64,000 nt of DNA from positions 1 through 64,000 of the forward strand of contig CALGJV010000027.1 of the NCBI GenBank assembly GCA_937928595.1. The letters are read 5' to 3'. Source of the stretch: an uncultured Phycisphaerae bacterium. Its GTDB lineage: Bacteria > Planctomycetota > Phycisphaerae > UBA1845 > Fen-1342. The translations under genes were made by a program, and so were the position numbers. The notes below the pieces were generated by a model. It did no database searches. It saw only the letters and a list, made by a program, of their open reading frames with translations, and was not told where the DNA came from. Shown piece by piece: positions 10,083 through 18,185 of the stretch. Position 1 is the stretch's first letter. The number at the start of each line of letters is the position of its first letter.

Positions 10083-11108
10083 ATGGCCAACAGCAAGCGT
10101 ACCAAGCGGGTCACAATTCGGGACGTGGCCAGGGCGGCGGGCGTCTCGGTCGGTGCGGCCTCGACCGCCCTGAGCAACACGCGCAGCAACGTGGCCCTCA
10201 GCAAGGAAACCCGGGAGCGCGTGCGGCGCGTGGCGGTCGAGCTCCGGTACCGCCCGCTGGCCGCGGCCCGGGCGATGGCCGGCATGCAGGTCCACACGAT
10301 CGGCGTGCTGGCGACGGAGTACTGCTTCCTCGGCAGTTTCTACAGCAGCACGCTGCGGGGTATCGCAAACGAGGCTGGCGAGCAGGGCTACCCGCTGACG
10401 CTGATCACCGTCCGCAGCACGACGGAGATGGAGGGGGCCAGCATCTTCGCCGAGCAGAACATCGACGGGGTGATCATTCCGGCCGATGCCGAGTCGCGGA
10501 CGAACGCGGCTTTGCTGCACTACGACATCCCGCACGTGTGGCTCAACACGGCCCTGCACCAGCCGCACAACTGCGTGCACGTGGACGACGTGCAGGGCTC
10601 GCGGACGGCGGTGGACCACCTCGTGCGGCTCGGGCACCGGCGGATCGGCTTCGTGCACCACTTCACGGGCGAGCGGCACCACGTGACGGTGAAGCGCGAG
10701 CAGGGCTACCTTGAGGGGCTGCGGGCGCACGGCCTCGAGCCGGTCCCGACGTACGACCGCTACCTGGACATCGCCGAGCACGTCGACCTGTACCTGGCCA
10801 TGAAACCGCGCGTCACCGGGCTGGTCGTCTTCTCCGACGCGATGGCGATCCTGGTCTGCAACGCGCTCGTCAAGCGCGGTGTGCGCATCCCGCAGGACAT
10901 GAGCGTCGTCGGCCACGAGGGCGTGGTCCTGCACGAGTACGGCTTCTCCAAGCTCACTACGGTGAAAAGCCCCACGGTGGAACTGGGCCGCACGGCCGTG
11001 CGGATGCTCAAGCACCAGTTCGATATCGGCCAGCCCGCCCCGTCGGTCATGCTGCCCGAGACGCTGGAGGTGAACGAGACGACGGGCCCGCCGCCACCCG
11101 AGGCCTGA
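10083..11108 (+). CDS. LacI/GalR-family transcriptional regulator
   Basis: The protein has 341 residues. The N-terminal helix-turn-helix covers about 9-34 (VTIRDVARAAGVSVGAAS), with the hinge-helix region ending in YRPLAAARAMAG. The remainder is the periplasmic-binding-protein-like effector domain: IGVLATEYCFLG, DGVIIPADAES, NCVHVDDVQGSR, HRRIGFVHH and the late VKSPTVELGRTAVRML typical of LacI proteins. It would bind a palindromic operator and respond to a sugar or sugar phosphate. Its place between the aldolase and the NagB/PIG-L fusion suggests control of hexose or amino-sugar use; this is inference. No Shine-Dalgarno sequence stands out before the ATG. Confidence 0.93.
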   Translation: MANSKRTKRVTIRDVARAAGVSVGAASTALSNTRSNVALSKETRERVRRVAVELRYRPLAAARAMAGMQVHTIGVLATEYCFLGSFYSSTLRGIANEAGEQGYPLTLITVRSTTEMEGASIFAEQNIDGVIIPADAESRTNAALLHYDIPHVWLNTALHQPHNCVHVDDVQGSRTAVDHLVRLGHRRIGFVHHFTGERHHVTVKREQGYLEGLRAHGLEPVPTYDRYLDIAEHVDLYLAMKPRVTGLVVFSDAMAILVCNALVKRGVRIPQDMSVVGHEGVVLHEYGFSKLTTVKSPTVELGRTAVRMLKHQFDIGQPAPSVMLPETLEVNETTGPPPPEA

Positions 11109-11416
11109 GCGGCCCGCGCGTCTCGGCGTCCCGGGCGGGGCCGGGCGCCGTCGGCGTAGTCGCCGGTGCATGCGTTGTGCGCGCGTGGGAAGGCGGGAAC
11201 GTGAACACGGGGCGGGTGCTTCCGACTTCTCCTTTACGCCTTCGCTCGGCGGTGTTCCGTTCTTCTTGCCGGTGCGGCCCGCCGACGGCGGGCGAGACGC
11301 GCGCGCCCCTTCGACCTGCCGCGCCCGACGTGCTATCCTTTCGGGACTGCGCGGTCGCCGGCCCGGCGCCGGGACCGCTGCCGCCCGGCTCCAGCCGGGC
11401 CCAGGAGAGTCGTACG
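11109..11416 (+). other. 308-nt spacer before the NagB/PIG-L gene
   Basis: I see no gene here. The only features are a TATCCT hexamer (11334-11339) about 78 nt before the next ATG and GC-rich sequence. It is a candidate site for the adjacent LacI-type regulator, but I could not pick out a convincing operator palindrome. Confidence 0.4.
11334..11339 (+). promoter_or_regulatory. -10-like hexamer TATCCT
   Basis: TATCCT in TGCTATCCTTTCGGG lies about 78 nt before the NagB/PIG-L ATG. No -35 box is evident. Confidence 0.35.
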
Positions 11417-13804
11417 ATGTCCCACACGCAGGAAGCGCCGCCCGCCGTGCCCATTGCGCCCGCGGAGGGCCCCACGAGCCGGGTGGAACAGATCGCTTTG
11501 GCCAGGAGCGGCTACGCGTTTCGCTACGCGCCCGAAGAGAAGATTCCCTCGATCGTCGTCTCGAACTTCCCCGCGCTCGGCCGCCTGACCGCGGCCCGCT
11601 TTCTCGAGTGGGTGCTGGAGAACCCGGAGGGCGTGGTCTCGCTGCCGACCGGCAAGACCCCCGAGTACTTCATCAAGTACGTGCAGCACTACCTGCGGCA
11701 CTGGAACCGCAAGGAGACCCAGGGCGCGCTGGAGAACCTCGGCCTGGCCACCGGCCGCAAGCCCGACCTGTCGGGGCTGCGCTTCGTGCAGATCGACGAG
11801 TTCTACCCGATCGACACGAAGCAGCAGAACAGTTTCTACTACTACGTGAACCGGTTCTACCTGAAGGGGTTCGGGATGAGCCGGCAGCGGGCGCTGCTGA
11901 TCGACCCGCTGCGGATCGGGTTGCCGCGCGGCACGACGCTGGCGGACGTGTTCCCGGACATGAAGGTTGATCTGTCGCTCCGCGTGCGTCGGGCGGGGAC
12001 GCTGCTGGAGAAGCGGCAACAGGCCGTGCTGCGGGCCGTCGACGAGTTCTGCACGGAATACGAGCAGCGCATCCGGGCGATGGGCGGGCTGGGCTTCTTC
12101 CTCGGCGGCATCGGCCCGGACGGGCACATCGCGTTCAACATCCGCGGGTCGGACCGCTACTCGACCACACGGCTGCTCGACCCCAACTACGAGACCAAGG
12201 CGGCGGCGGCCACTGACCTGGGAGGGATGGAGGTCGCGCGGCACAAGAGCGTGATTACGATCGGCCTGCGCACCATCACGTACAACCCGGACTGCGTGGC
12301 GCTGATCACCGCGGCCGGCGAGGCCAAGGCCAAGATCGTCGCGCGAACGATCCAGAGCGACATGTGCAACCAGTATCCCGGCTCGGTGCTGGCGCAACTG
12401 CCGCAGGCCCGGTTCTACCTGACGGCCGGGGCGGCCAGCCGACTGACGAGCCGGCTGTTCGTGGACTTCGCGCGGCAGGACCCGGTGCCGGAGGAGCAGG
12501 TCTGGCGCGTGGTCATGAACCTCTCGCTGAATTTGCACAAGCCGCTGCGCACGCTGAGCCGCGAGGACTTCCTCGGCGACCGGTTCGGCGCCGAGCTGCT
12601 CCGCAAGACGCAGGCGACGCACCAGCAGCTTCGCGAGCAGACCGAGCAGCGGGTGCTGGACAACCTGAAGCGGGGGCACGCCCCGGTGGAGAACAAGACG
12701 CTGCTGCACACCGCGCCCCACCACGACGACATCATCCTCGCGTATCTGCCGTACGTGACGAACGCCGTCCGTCGCCGCAGCACGAAGCACTGCTTCGCCT
12801 ACATGACCTCCGGCTTCAACGCCGTCACCAACAGCTACATGTACGAGGCGGTCACGGCCCTGGCCGAGCGGCTCCGCAGTCCGGAGTTCCGCGCCCGACT
12901 CAAGCCCGAGGTCTTCGAGGTCGACAACGTTCTCGCCCGGCGCATCGATACCTCGCATTACTTCCAGGGCGTGGCCCGCAACCACGACGAGCTCCGGCAG
13001 GACGCGGCCGGCCAGCGCCTGCTCCGCAACCTGATGGAGCTCTACGAGGACGACAACCTCGACAACATCCAGCAGCGGCTCACCGAGCTCCAGAACTACT
13101 TCCGCACGCAGTACCCCGGCAAGAAGGACATGGCCGTCGTGCAGGCGCTCAAGGGCCGCATGCGCGAGTGGGAAAGCGACCTGAAGTGGGCCTACTACGG
13201 CTTCACCGGCGAGGCCGTGCGCCACCTGCGCCTGGGCTTCTACAAGGGCGACGTCTTCACCGAGATCCCGACCGTCGACCGCGACGTCGTCCCGATCCGC
13301 GACCTGCTGCTTGAGATCAACCCCGACATCGTGACCGTCGCGTTCGACCCCGAGGGCAGCGGCCCCGACACGCACTACAAGGTGCTGCAGGCCGTCGCCC
13401 ACGCCCTGCGGCTCTTCGAGGAGGAGACCGGCCGCCACGACGTCCGGGTCATCGGCTACCGCAACGTGTGGTTCCGCTTCCACCCGGCCGACGCGAACCT
13501 GTACGTGCCGTCTTCGCTGACGCACATGAACGACCTCGAGGACTGCTTCGACACGTGCTTCGCCACCCAGCGCACGGCGTCGTTCCCGAGCTGGGAGTTC
13601 GACGGGCCGTTCTCCAAGCTCGCCCGCCGCATCCAGGCGCAGCAGTTCGAGCACGTCCGGACCTTCCTCGGCGAGGACTTCTTCGTCTACAACGAAGACC
13701 ACGGCCTGCGGGCCGCCTGCGGCATGGTTTACCTACGCGACATGAGCCAGGCCGAGTTCTACGGCAAGTCGGCTGAGCTCAAGCACTACACCGAGGACCT
13801 GTGA
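11417..13804 (+). CDS. nagB: NagB-like glucosamine-6-phosphate deaminase fused to PIG-L/LmbE-type deacetylase
   Basis: The protein has 795 residues, against about 260 for plain NagB. Residues about 30-350 form the NagB sugar-phosphate isomerase fold: VSLPTGKTPEYF (74-85, phosphate loop), VQIDEFYPI (124-132) and GGIGPDGHIAFN (230-241), where His237 matches the catalytic His. Residues about 425-780 form a PIG-L/LmbE-type fold with HTAPHHDDI (431-439, the zinc motif) and AFDPEGSGPDTHYK. NagB turns glucosamine 6-phosphate into fructose 6-phosphate and ammonia; PIG-L enzymes deacetylate N-acetylglucosamine derivatives. The fusion could deacetylate then deaminate an amino sugar; similar two-domain proteins occur in Bacteroidetes. 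AGGAG (11403-11407) sets the start. It is followed 34 nt later by a PfkB kinase, probably co-transcribed. Confidence 0.88.
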   Translation: MSHTQEAPPAVPIAPAEGPTSRVEQIALARSGYAFRYAPEEKIPSIVVSNFPALGRLTAARFLEWVLENPEGVVSLPTGKTPEYFIKYVQHYLRHWNRKETQGALENLGLATGRKPDLSGLRFVQIDEFYPIDTKQQNSFYYYVNRFYLKGFGMSRQRALLIDPLRIGLPRGTTLADVFPDMKVDLSLRVRRAGTLLEKRQQAVLRAVDEFCTEYEQRIRAMGGLGFFLGGIGPDGHIAFNIRGSDRYSTTRLLDPNYETKAAAATDLGGMEVARHKSVITIGLRTITYNPDCVALITAAGEAKAKIVARTIQSDMCNQYPGSVLAQLPQARFYLTAGAASRLTSRLFVDFARQDPVPEEQVWRVVMNLSLNLHKPLRTLSREDFLGDRFGAELLRKTQATHQQLREQTEQRVLDNLKRGHAPVENKTLLHTAPHHDDIILAYLPYVTNAVRRRSTKHCFAYMTSGFNAVTNSYMYEAVTALAERLRSPEFRARLKPEVFEVDNVLARRIDTSHYFQGVARNHDELRQDAAGQRLLRNLMELYEDDNLDNIQQRLTELQNYFRTQYPGKKDMAVVQALKGRMREWESDLKWAYYGFTGEAVRHLRLGFYKGDVFTEIPTVDRDVVPIRDLLLEINPDIVTVAFDPEGSGPDTHYKVLQAVAHALRLFEEETGRHDVRVIGYRNVWFRFHPADANLYVPSSLTHMNDLEDCFDTCFATQRTASFPSWEFDGPFSKLARRIQAQQFEHVRTFLGEDFFVYNEDHGLRAACGMVYLRDMSQAEFYGKSAELKHYTEDL

Positions 13805-13838
13805 ACGCGGCCGCCGCGCCGCGCGCGGAGCAGCTCCC

Positions 13839-14999
13839 ATGCCCTCGCCCGTCGCCGTCGTGGCCGGTCACATCTGTCTGGACATCATCCCGGCGCTGCC
13901 GCCGCGGGCCGGCGGCCTGACGGACCTCCTGCGGCCGGGGACGCTGGCACAGGTCGGCCCGGCCGCCCTCTCGACCGGCGGAGCCGTCTCGAACACGGGC
14001 CTGGCGCTGCACCGGCTGGGCGTTCCCACCCGCCTGATGGGCCGCGTGGGCGACGACCTGTTCGGCGCCGCCGTCCGCGAGCTGCTCCGCCGCCACGGCC
14101 CCGCTCTCGCCGACGGCCTGCTCACCGCCGCCGGCGAACCGACGTCGTACACCGTCGTCGTGAGCCCGCCCGGCGTCGACCGCATTTTCCTGCACTGCCC
14201 CGGCGTCAACGACACGTTTGCCGCGGCCGATGTCCCCTACGACGAGCTGCGCGGCACGCGGCTGTTCCACTTCGGTTATCCCCCGATCATGCGCCGCATG
14301 TTCGCCGACGGCGGCGCCGAGCTCGCCGACCTGCTGCGCACCGCCCGGGCCCGCGGACCCGCCGTCTCGCTCGACATGGCCTTTCCCGACCCCGCCAGCG
14401 ACGCCGGCCGCGCCGACTGGCCGAGCCTTCTGGCGCGCGTCCTGCCGCACGTGGACCTGTTCCTCCCGAGCATCGACGAGATTCTGTTCATGCTCCGCCA
14501 CCCGGCCCACGGGCGGACATGGGATGGCGACACGCTGGCGGACGTGGCCGATCGCCTGCTGGATTGCGGCGCCGCCGTGGTCGGGCTCAAGCTCGGCGAC
14601 CGCGGGTTCTACGTCCGCACCACGTCGGACGCGGGGCGGCTGGAGCGCCTGGCCGCGGCGGCCGGCGGCCGGCGGGACGATTGGCGGGCCCGCGAGCTCC
14701 TGGCGCCGTGCTTCGCCGTCGAGGTGGCGGGGACGACCGGCTGCGGCGACTGTACGATCGCGGGTTTCCTGGCCGGGCTGCTGCACGGCCAGTCGCTCGA
14801 CGAAGCGGCCGCCGCCGCCGTGGCCGTGGGCGCGTGCTGCGCCGAGCGGCCGGACGCGACGAGTGGCGTGCAAACTTGGGACGCAGTCCAGGCGCGGATC
14901 GGCGCCGGCTGGCAGAAACTGGGGAGCGGTCCGCCGTGGCCGGGTTGGCACTGGGACGCCGCGCGCGGCCTCGCGCGGGGGCCGCGGGACGGGCGGTAG
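13839..14999 (+). CDS. PfkB-family carbohydrate kinase
   Basis: The protein has 386 residues. GHICLDIIP at the N-terminus, STGGAVSNTGLALHRLG (about 47-63, PfkB signature 1) and the C-terminal AGTTGCGDCTIAGFLAG (signature 2, with the catalytic base Asp) show a ribokinase/PfkB sugar or nucleoside kinase. Signature 2 usually begins with Asp (DTTGAGD); here Gly takes that place. The protein has an extended loop before signature 2 and a Trp/Gly/Pro-rich C-terminal tail (last 30 residues). It lies 34 nt after the NagB/PIG-L gene and may phosphorylate the sugar that feeds it; the substrate cannot be read from sequence. It abuts the next small gene. Confidence 0.88.
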   Translation: MPSPVAVVAGHICLDIIPALPPRAGGLTDLLRPGTLAQVGPAALSTGGAVSNTGLALHRLGVPTRLMGRVGDDLFGAAVRELLRRHGPALADGLLTAAGEPTSYTVVVSPPGVDRIFLHCPGVNDTFAAADVPYDELRGTRLFHFGYPPIMRRMFADGGAELADLLRTARARGPAVSLDMAFPDPASDAGRADWPSLLARVLPHVDLFLPSIDEILFMLRHPAHGRTWDGDTLADVADRLLDCGAAVVGLKLGDRGFYVRTTSDAGRLERLAAAAGGRRDDWRARELLAPCFAVEVAGTTGCGDCTIAGFLAGLLHGQSLDEAAAAAVAVGACCAERPDATSGVQTWDAVQARIGAGWQKLGSGPPWPGWHWDAARGLARGPRDGR

Positions 15000-15002
15000 A
15001 CG

Positions 15003-15305
15003 GTGGGCGCCGGCGGAGACGACTTCTTCCGGTTCGCGAACCACGCCGAGGCGGGCCTCTGGGCGCTACTCGGGCTGGGCCTGGCGCTCGGCGGCCTGCG
15101 ACGCCGCGGCGACATCCGTCGCAGTGCGTGGGCCGGCGCAGTCATTCTCGTGTTGTTCGGGCTTTCGGACGTTGTCGAGACGCGGACGGGGGCGTGGTGG
15201 CGGCCGTGGTGGCTGCTGGCGTGGAGGGCGGCGTGTATCGTTGCTCTGACCGCGCTGTTCGTCCGGCACTACCGCCGATTTGGGCCTCGTGGGGGCGGCG
15301 GGTGA
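15003..15305 (+). CDS. Small multi-pass membrane protein, unknown
   Basis: The predicted protein has 100 residues from a GTG start 3 nt after the PfkB stop codon. It has hydrophobic segments at about 18-33 (AGLWALLGLGLALGG), 43-57 (WAGAVILVLFGLSDV) and 68-86 (WWLLAWRAACIVALTAL), so two or three membrane spans, with a basic C-terminus. I do not recognise the family. The tight spacing to the kinase suggests co-expression. The start is plausible but there is no good ribosome site, and it could be translationally coupled. Confidence 0.55.
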   Translation: MGAGGDDFFRFANHAEAGLWALLGLGLALGGLRRRGDIRRSAWAGAVILVLFGLSDVVETRTGAWWRPWWLLAWRAACIVALTALFVRHYRRFGPRGGGG

Positions 15306-15473
15306 GTTGGGCCGGTCGGTTTGAGCGTCAGGCACGACTTCGGTCCGCGCGTCCGGGAAACCGGCGGCGGTGGGGCGGTCCGGCGGGGGACTATCCGCCC
15401 TGCTGCGGTATTGCAGCCGTGCGGGCGGGTAGCCGATGGGCACTGCGGACACTCGCCGCAGACCGGAGCTCGA

Positions 15474-16274
15474 ATGACGCTGGACCTCGACGAGCTGACG
15501 TCCGGCTGGGATTGCCCTCCCGGTGAGATTCGGGCCCGCGTGGTGGTCGGCCGCGACGGGCACGAGCTGTTGCAGCTCCGCATTGACCTGGGCGTGATGC
15601 AGATGCAGCCGCAGGGCCGTCCGGATGGGCAGCGCTGCCACGGACTGGAATCTGCCCGGGACTTCGTCGCGCACGAGCTGCACGTCGGTACGCGGTCGCT
15701 GAGCGAAGCGGACTGGGACGAGCTGGAGCGGGAGATCACCCAGGTGAACTACCGCCGGATGGCATACGCGACGCTGGCGGAGGACGCGCTGCGCGTGAAC
15801 GATCCGGACGCGGCCCGCCGGTTTCTGCGCGGGGCGCTGGTGGACGTCGAGTTCTGCCTGGCGGAGTTGGCGCTGCTGGCGCGCCGGGAGCCGCTGGGCG
15901 GCGAGTACGCGACGCTGCGGGCCACGCTCGTGTTCGACCACGCGCGGCTGCGGACCCAGCTTCACATTGTCAACGAGCGTTACGAGGACGCGATCGAGGA
16001 GGCCGAGCGCGGCGCGGCCCACCTGGCGCGCGTGCTGGCGGAGTTCGGCTACGACGAGGAACAGCAGGCCGACGACCCCGGGGTCAGCTATCTCCGCGAG
16101 CTGAGCCGACGGCTGCGGTCGGAGTACGGCATCGGCCGGACGCTGCGGGAGCGGCTGGCCGAGGCCATCGCGCACGAGGACTTCGAGCAGGCGGCCCTGC
16201 TGCGGGACGAGCTGGAGCAGCGGGAGCCGCTGGGGCCGGGCGGGGAGGAAGCTCCCGATCCCAGCTGGAACTGA
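15474..16274 (+). CDS. UVR (UvrB/UvrC) motif protein, unknown role
   Basis: The protein has 266 residues. The N-terminus (LDELTSGWDCPPGEIRARVV) and the stretch through DLGVMQMQPQGRPDG form a domain I cannot name. The middle (about 75-215) is helical, Ala/Glu/Arg-rich, with repeated helix pairs resembling tetratricopeptide-type packing. The C-terminus (RLAEAIAHEDFEQAALLRDE, about 228-247) is a UVR motif, the helical hairpin that joins UvrB to UvrC and also occurs in ClpC/McsA-type proteins. GGAG (15465-15468) precedes the ATG. It may be a scaffold or stress adaptor; I do not assign a function. It is convergent with the HU-like gene, with a strong hairpin between. Confidence 0.8.
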   Translation: MTLDLDELTSGWDCPPGEIRARVVVGRDGHELLQLRIDLGVMQMQPQGRPDGQRCHGLESARDFVAHELHVGTRSLSEADWDELEREITQVNYRRMAYATLAEDALRVNDPDAARRFLRGALVDVEFCLAELALLARREPLGGEYATLRATLVFDHARLRTQLHIVNERYEDAIEEAERGAAHLARVLAEFGYDEEQQADDPGVSYLRELSRRLRSEYGIGRTLRERLAEAIAHEDFEQAALLRDELEQREPLGPGGEEAPDPSWN

Positions 16275-16313
16275 GGAGGGGCGGTCCGGCGCGGGCCGGC
16301 TCGAAACGACGCA

Positions 16314-16351
16314 CAGCCCGGGAGCGCGGCCCGCGCCGCGTTTCCGGGCTG
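16314..16351. terminator. Bidirectional hairpin between convergent genes
   Basis: CAGCCCGG (16314-16321) pairs perfectly with CCGGGCTG (16344-16351), and inside it CGCGGC (16325-16330) pairs with GCCGCG (16335-16340). It sits between the convergent UVR-motif and HU-like genes. There is no T-run, so intrinsic termination is unproven. Confidence 0.5.
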
Positions 16352-16374
16352 CGTGCTTGCGCTTCGCCGCGGCT

Positions 16375-16698
16375 CTAGGACACCAGTTCCTTGAGACCCT
16401 TGAGCGGACGGATCTTGACGAGCTTGCGGGCCGGCTTAGCCTTGACGGTCATCATCTCGCCGGGCTTGAACGGGTTCGGGACCGTCTTGGCCTTGGTGGC
16501 GGGCTTCTTGACCACCGTGATCTTCATCAGGCCGGGGACCGCGAAGATGCCGGGGCCCTTGTTGAGATCCTTCTTGATCAGGCCGGTCATCTCGTTGAAC
16601 ACCGATGCGACCTGTTTGCGGGTCAGGCCGCTGGTTTCGGCCAGAGCGGCGTACACCTCGGACTTGCTGCGGGGCTTGTTCGCACTCTTCTTGGCCAT
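16375..16698 (-). CDS. HU/IHF-family DNA-binding protein
   Basis: The protein has 107 residues. It follows the HU pattern: N-terminal helices (KSEVYAALAETSGLTRKQV), FNEMTGLIKKDL, then beta strands with GPGIFAVPGLMKITVVKKPA and the flexible arm region containing NPFKPGEMMTVKAKPA, ending KIRPLKGLKELV. HU proteins bend and coat DNA as dimers. Arm and C-terminus are Lys/Pro/Ala-rich. GGAG 9 nt upstream of the ATG supports this start over a longer reading. The presumed leader contains a strong hairpin (16718-16744). Confidence 0.93.
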   Translation of the reverse strand: MAKKSANKPRSKSEVYAALAETSGLTRKQVASVFNEMTGLIKKDLNKGPGIFAVPGLMKITVVKKPATKAKTVPNPFKPGEMMTVKAKPARKLVKIRPLKGLKELVS

Positions 16699-16717
16699 GT
16701 TGCTTCTCCGGGACCGT

Positions 16718-16744
16718 GGGCCCTGGCAAGGGGCCGCAGGGCCC
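16718..16744 (-). promoter_or_regulatory. Hairpin in leader of the HU-like gene
   Basis: GGGCCCTG (16718-16725) and CAGGGCCC (16737-16744) are perfect inverted repeats with an 11-nt loop, ending 20 nt before the ATG. It could affect mRNA stability or translation. Confidence 0.4.
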
Positions 16745-16949
16745 CCCATCAGGTTGGTGAAGAACGATACGGATGAACGCCGTGGCGCAGGCTACGCACG
16801 AGTCTCGGGGCTCCATCCACGCGCGCCGTTCCGCGGCGCCGCGCGCGTCCTTCTCGCACGTTTTTCGCCTTTCGTCAAGGGGTTTTCGCGCCCCCCCGTG
16901 CCGAATTGTCGGGAATTCCAGAAGTTTTCGGGCGCCGTGCCCCGGCCCG

Positions 16950-17993
16950 CTACAGTCCGTCCCGGTTCAGCACATCCACGCATTGCCGCAGCCGCCCCGT
17001 GCTCTTCCGGTCAAACCGTAGCACGATGCGGGCCTTGTCCGGCAACTCGTCCCCCTCCTCCCGCAGCGGCGGCCCCTGCTCGATCCGCCCGGCCGTCAGG
17101 ATGTCGCCGAACTCCGCGTTCACCCGCGCCAGGGTGTCCGCCGACACCGGCCGGTTCAGCCGCAGCACCAGGTCGTCCCCCACGTAACGCATCGAATGGT
17201 ACACCCGATAGAACTGCACGACTTCCTGCACCGCCGTCTCCACGTCGTCCGTGATGCGAAACAGGTGCATGTCCGGCTCGCTGATCATCCCGGTCCGCAG
17301 CAGTTCCGCCGCCACGTACGCCCTCCACTGGAGCCAGTACGTCCCGCCCGGCCGCTCCACCATCACGATCGGGATGAGCGGCGCCTTGCCCGTCTGGACC
17401 AGCGTCAGCGCCTCGAACCCCTCGTCCTGGGTCCCGAACCCCCCGGGGAACAGCGCCACCGCCGAGGCTTCCTTCATGAACATCAGCTTCCGGGCGAAGA
17501 AGTACCGGAAGTTCACCAGCTTGTCATCGTCCGCGATCACCGTGTTGGTCTTCTGCTCGAACGGCAGCCGGATCGCGACGCCGAAGCTGGCCTCCCGGCC
17601 GGCCCCGCCGTGACCGGCCTTCATGATCCCGTCCCCGGCCCCGGTGATGACCATCCAGCCGACCTCGGACATGCGGCGCGCAAAGCGCACGGCTGTTTCG
17701 TAGTCCGGGTGGCCCTCCGGCGTCCGGCTGGACCCGAAGATGCTGATCTTCCGCACGTGCGCGTACGGCGCGAAAACCTTGAACGCGTAGCGCAGTTCCC
17801 CGAGGGCCTTGGCGAGAATCTTCACGTCCCCCCGCGGGGCCTCGTCCCGATTCAGACGCGTGAGCGTGACCAGGATCTCCTCGTACAGGTCCTGGTTCGG
17901 GCCGGACAGGAACCGATCCGCGAACGCGCGGACGGCGGCCGCCCGCTCGCGGCGGCGTTGTGCATCGGATACATCGGCGGGCCCGGAAGTCAC
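16950..17993 (-). CDS. LOG-family protein (TIGR00730-type nucleotide phosphoribohydrolase)
   Basis: The protein has 347 residues, longer than ordinary LOG proteins (about 190). The Rossmann core shows ISIFGSSRTPEGHPDYE (84-100), ITGAGDGIMKAGHGGA (116-131) and the family motif PGGFGTQDE (183-191). LOG enzymes cleave nucleoside 5'-monophosphates at the N-glycosidic bond; many were once misnamed lysine decarboxylases. An N-terminal helical region (1-80) and a C-terminal region (about 260-347) are extra, as in the large LOG subgroup. The start is GTG at 17991-17993; the ribosome site is weak. A TACACT hexamer lies about 66 nt upstream. The biological role is unknown. Confidence 0.88.
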   Translation of the reverse strand: MTSGPADVSDAQRRRERAAAVRAFADRFLSGPNQDLYEEILVTLTRLNRDEAPRGDVKILAKALGELRYAFKVFAPYAHVRKISIFGSSRTPEGHPDYETAVRFARRMSEVGWMVITGAGDGIMKAGHGGAGREASFGVAIRLPFEQKTNTVIADDDKLVNFRYFFARKLMFMKEASAVALFPGGFGTQDEGFEALTLVQTGKAPLIPIVMVERPGGTYWLQWRAYVAAELLRTGMISEPDMHLFRITDDVETAVQEVVQFYRVYHSMRYVGDDLVLRLNRPVSADTLARVNAEFGDILTAGRIEQGPPLREEGDELPDKARIVLRFDRKSTGRLRQCVDVLNRDGL

Positions 17994-18058
17994 GCCGTCC
18001 CACTCCGTTTCAGGTCTGCAAGCGCCGGCGCGGCGGTCGCACCCGGCCCAGCCGGGAT

Positions 18059-18064
18059 AGTGTA
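18059..18064 (-). promoter_or_regulatory. -10 hexamer TACACT for the LOG gene
   Basis: Minus-strand TACACT about 66 nt before the GTG start of the LOG gene, in a region divergent from the glycosyltransferase gene. Confidence 0.4.
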
Positions 18065-18130
18065 GCTGCCTTCCGCCGGCAGCGGAAATGCCCCCGGCGC
18101 CCGATTGACCCCCGGGCGCCGAGTTTCTAG

Positions 18131-18136
18131 GATAAT
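18131..18136 (+). promoter_or_regulatory. -10 hexamer GATAAT for the glycosyltransferase gene
   Basis: TAGGATAAT (18128-18136) contains GATAAT and an overlapping TAGGAT. It lies 50 nt before the ATG at 18186. Confidence 0.4.
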
Positions 18137-18185
18137 CCGCTTACGGACATAGGGTTAACGTCCCGGTTGGCGGGTTCTGCGCTCG

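Noticed and set aside
11333-13702. 789-residue open frame opposite the NagB/PIG-L gene
   Set aside because: Antisense shadow of a gene with complete catalytic motifs.
16860-16900. TTGACG promoter for the HU-like gene
   Set aside because: No acceptable -10 at 16-18 nt spacing.
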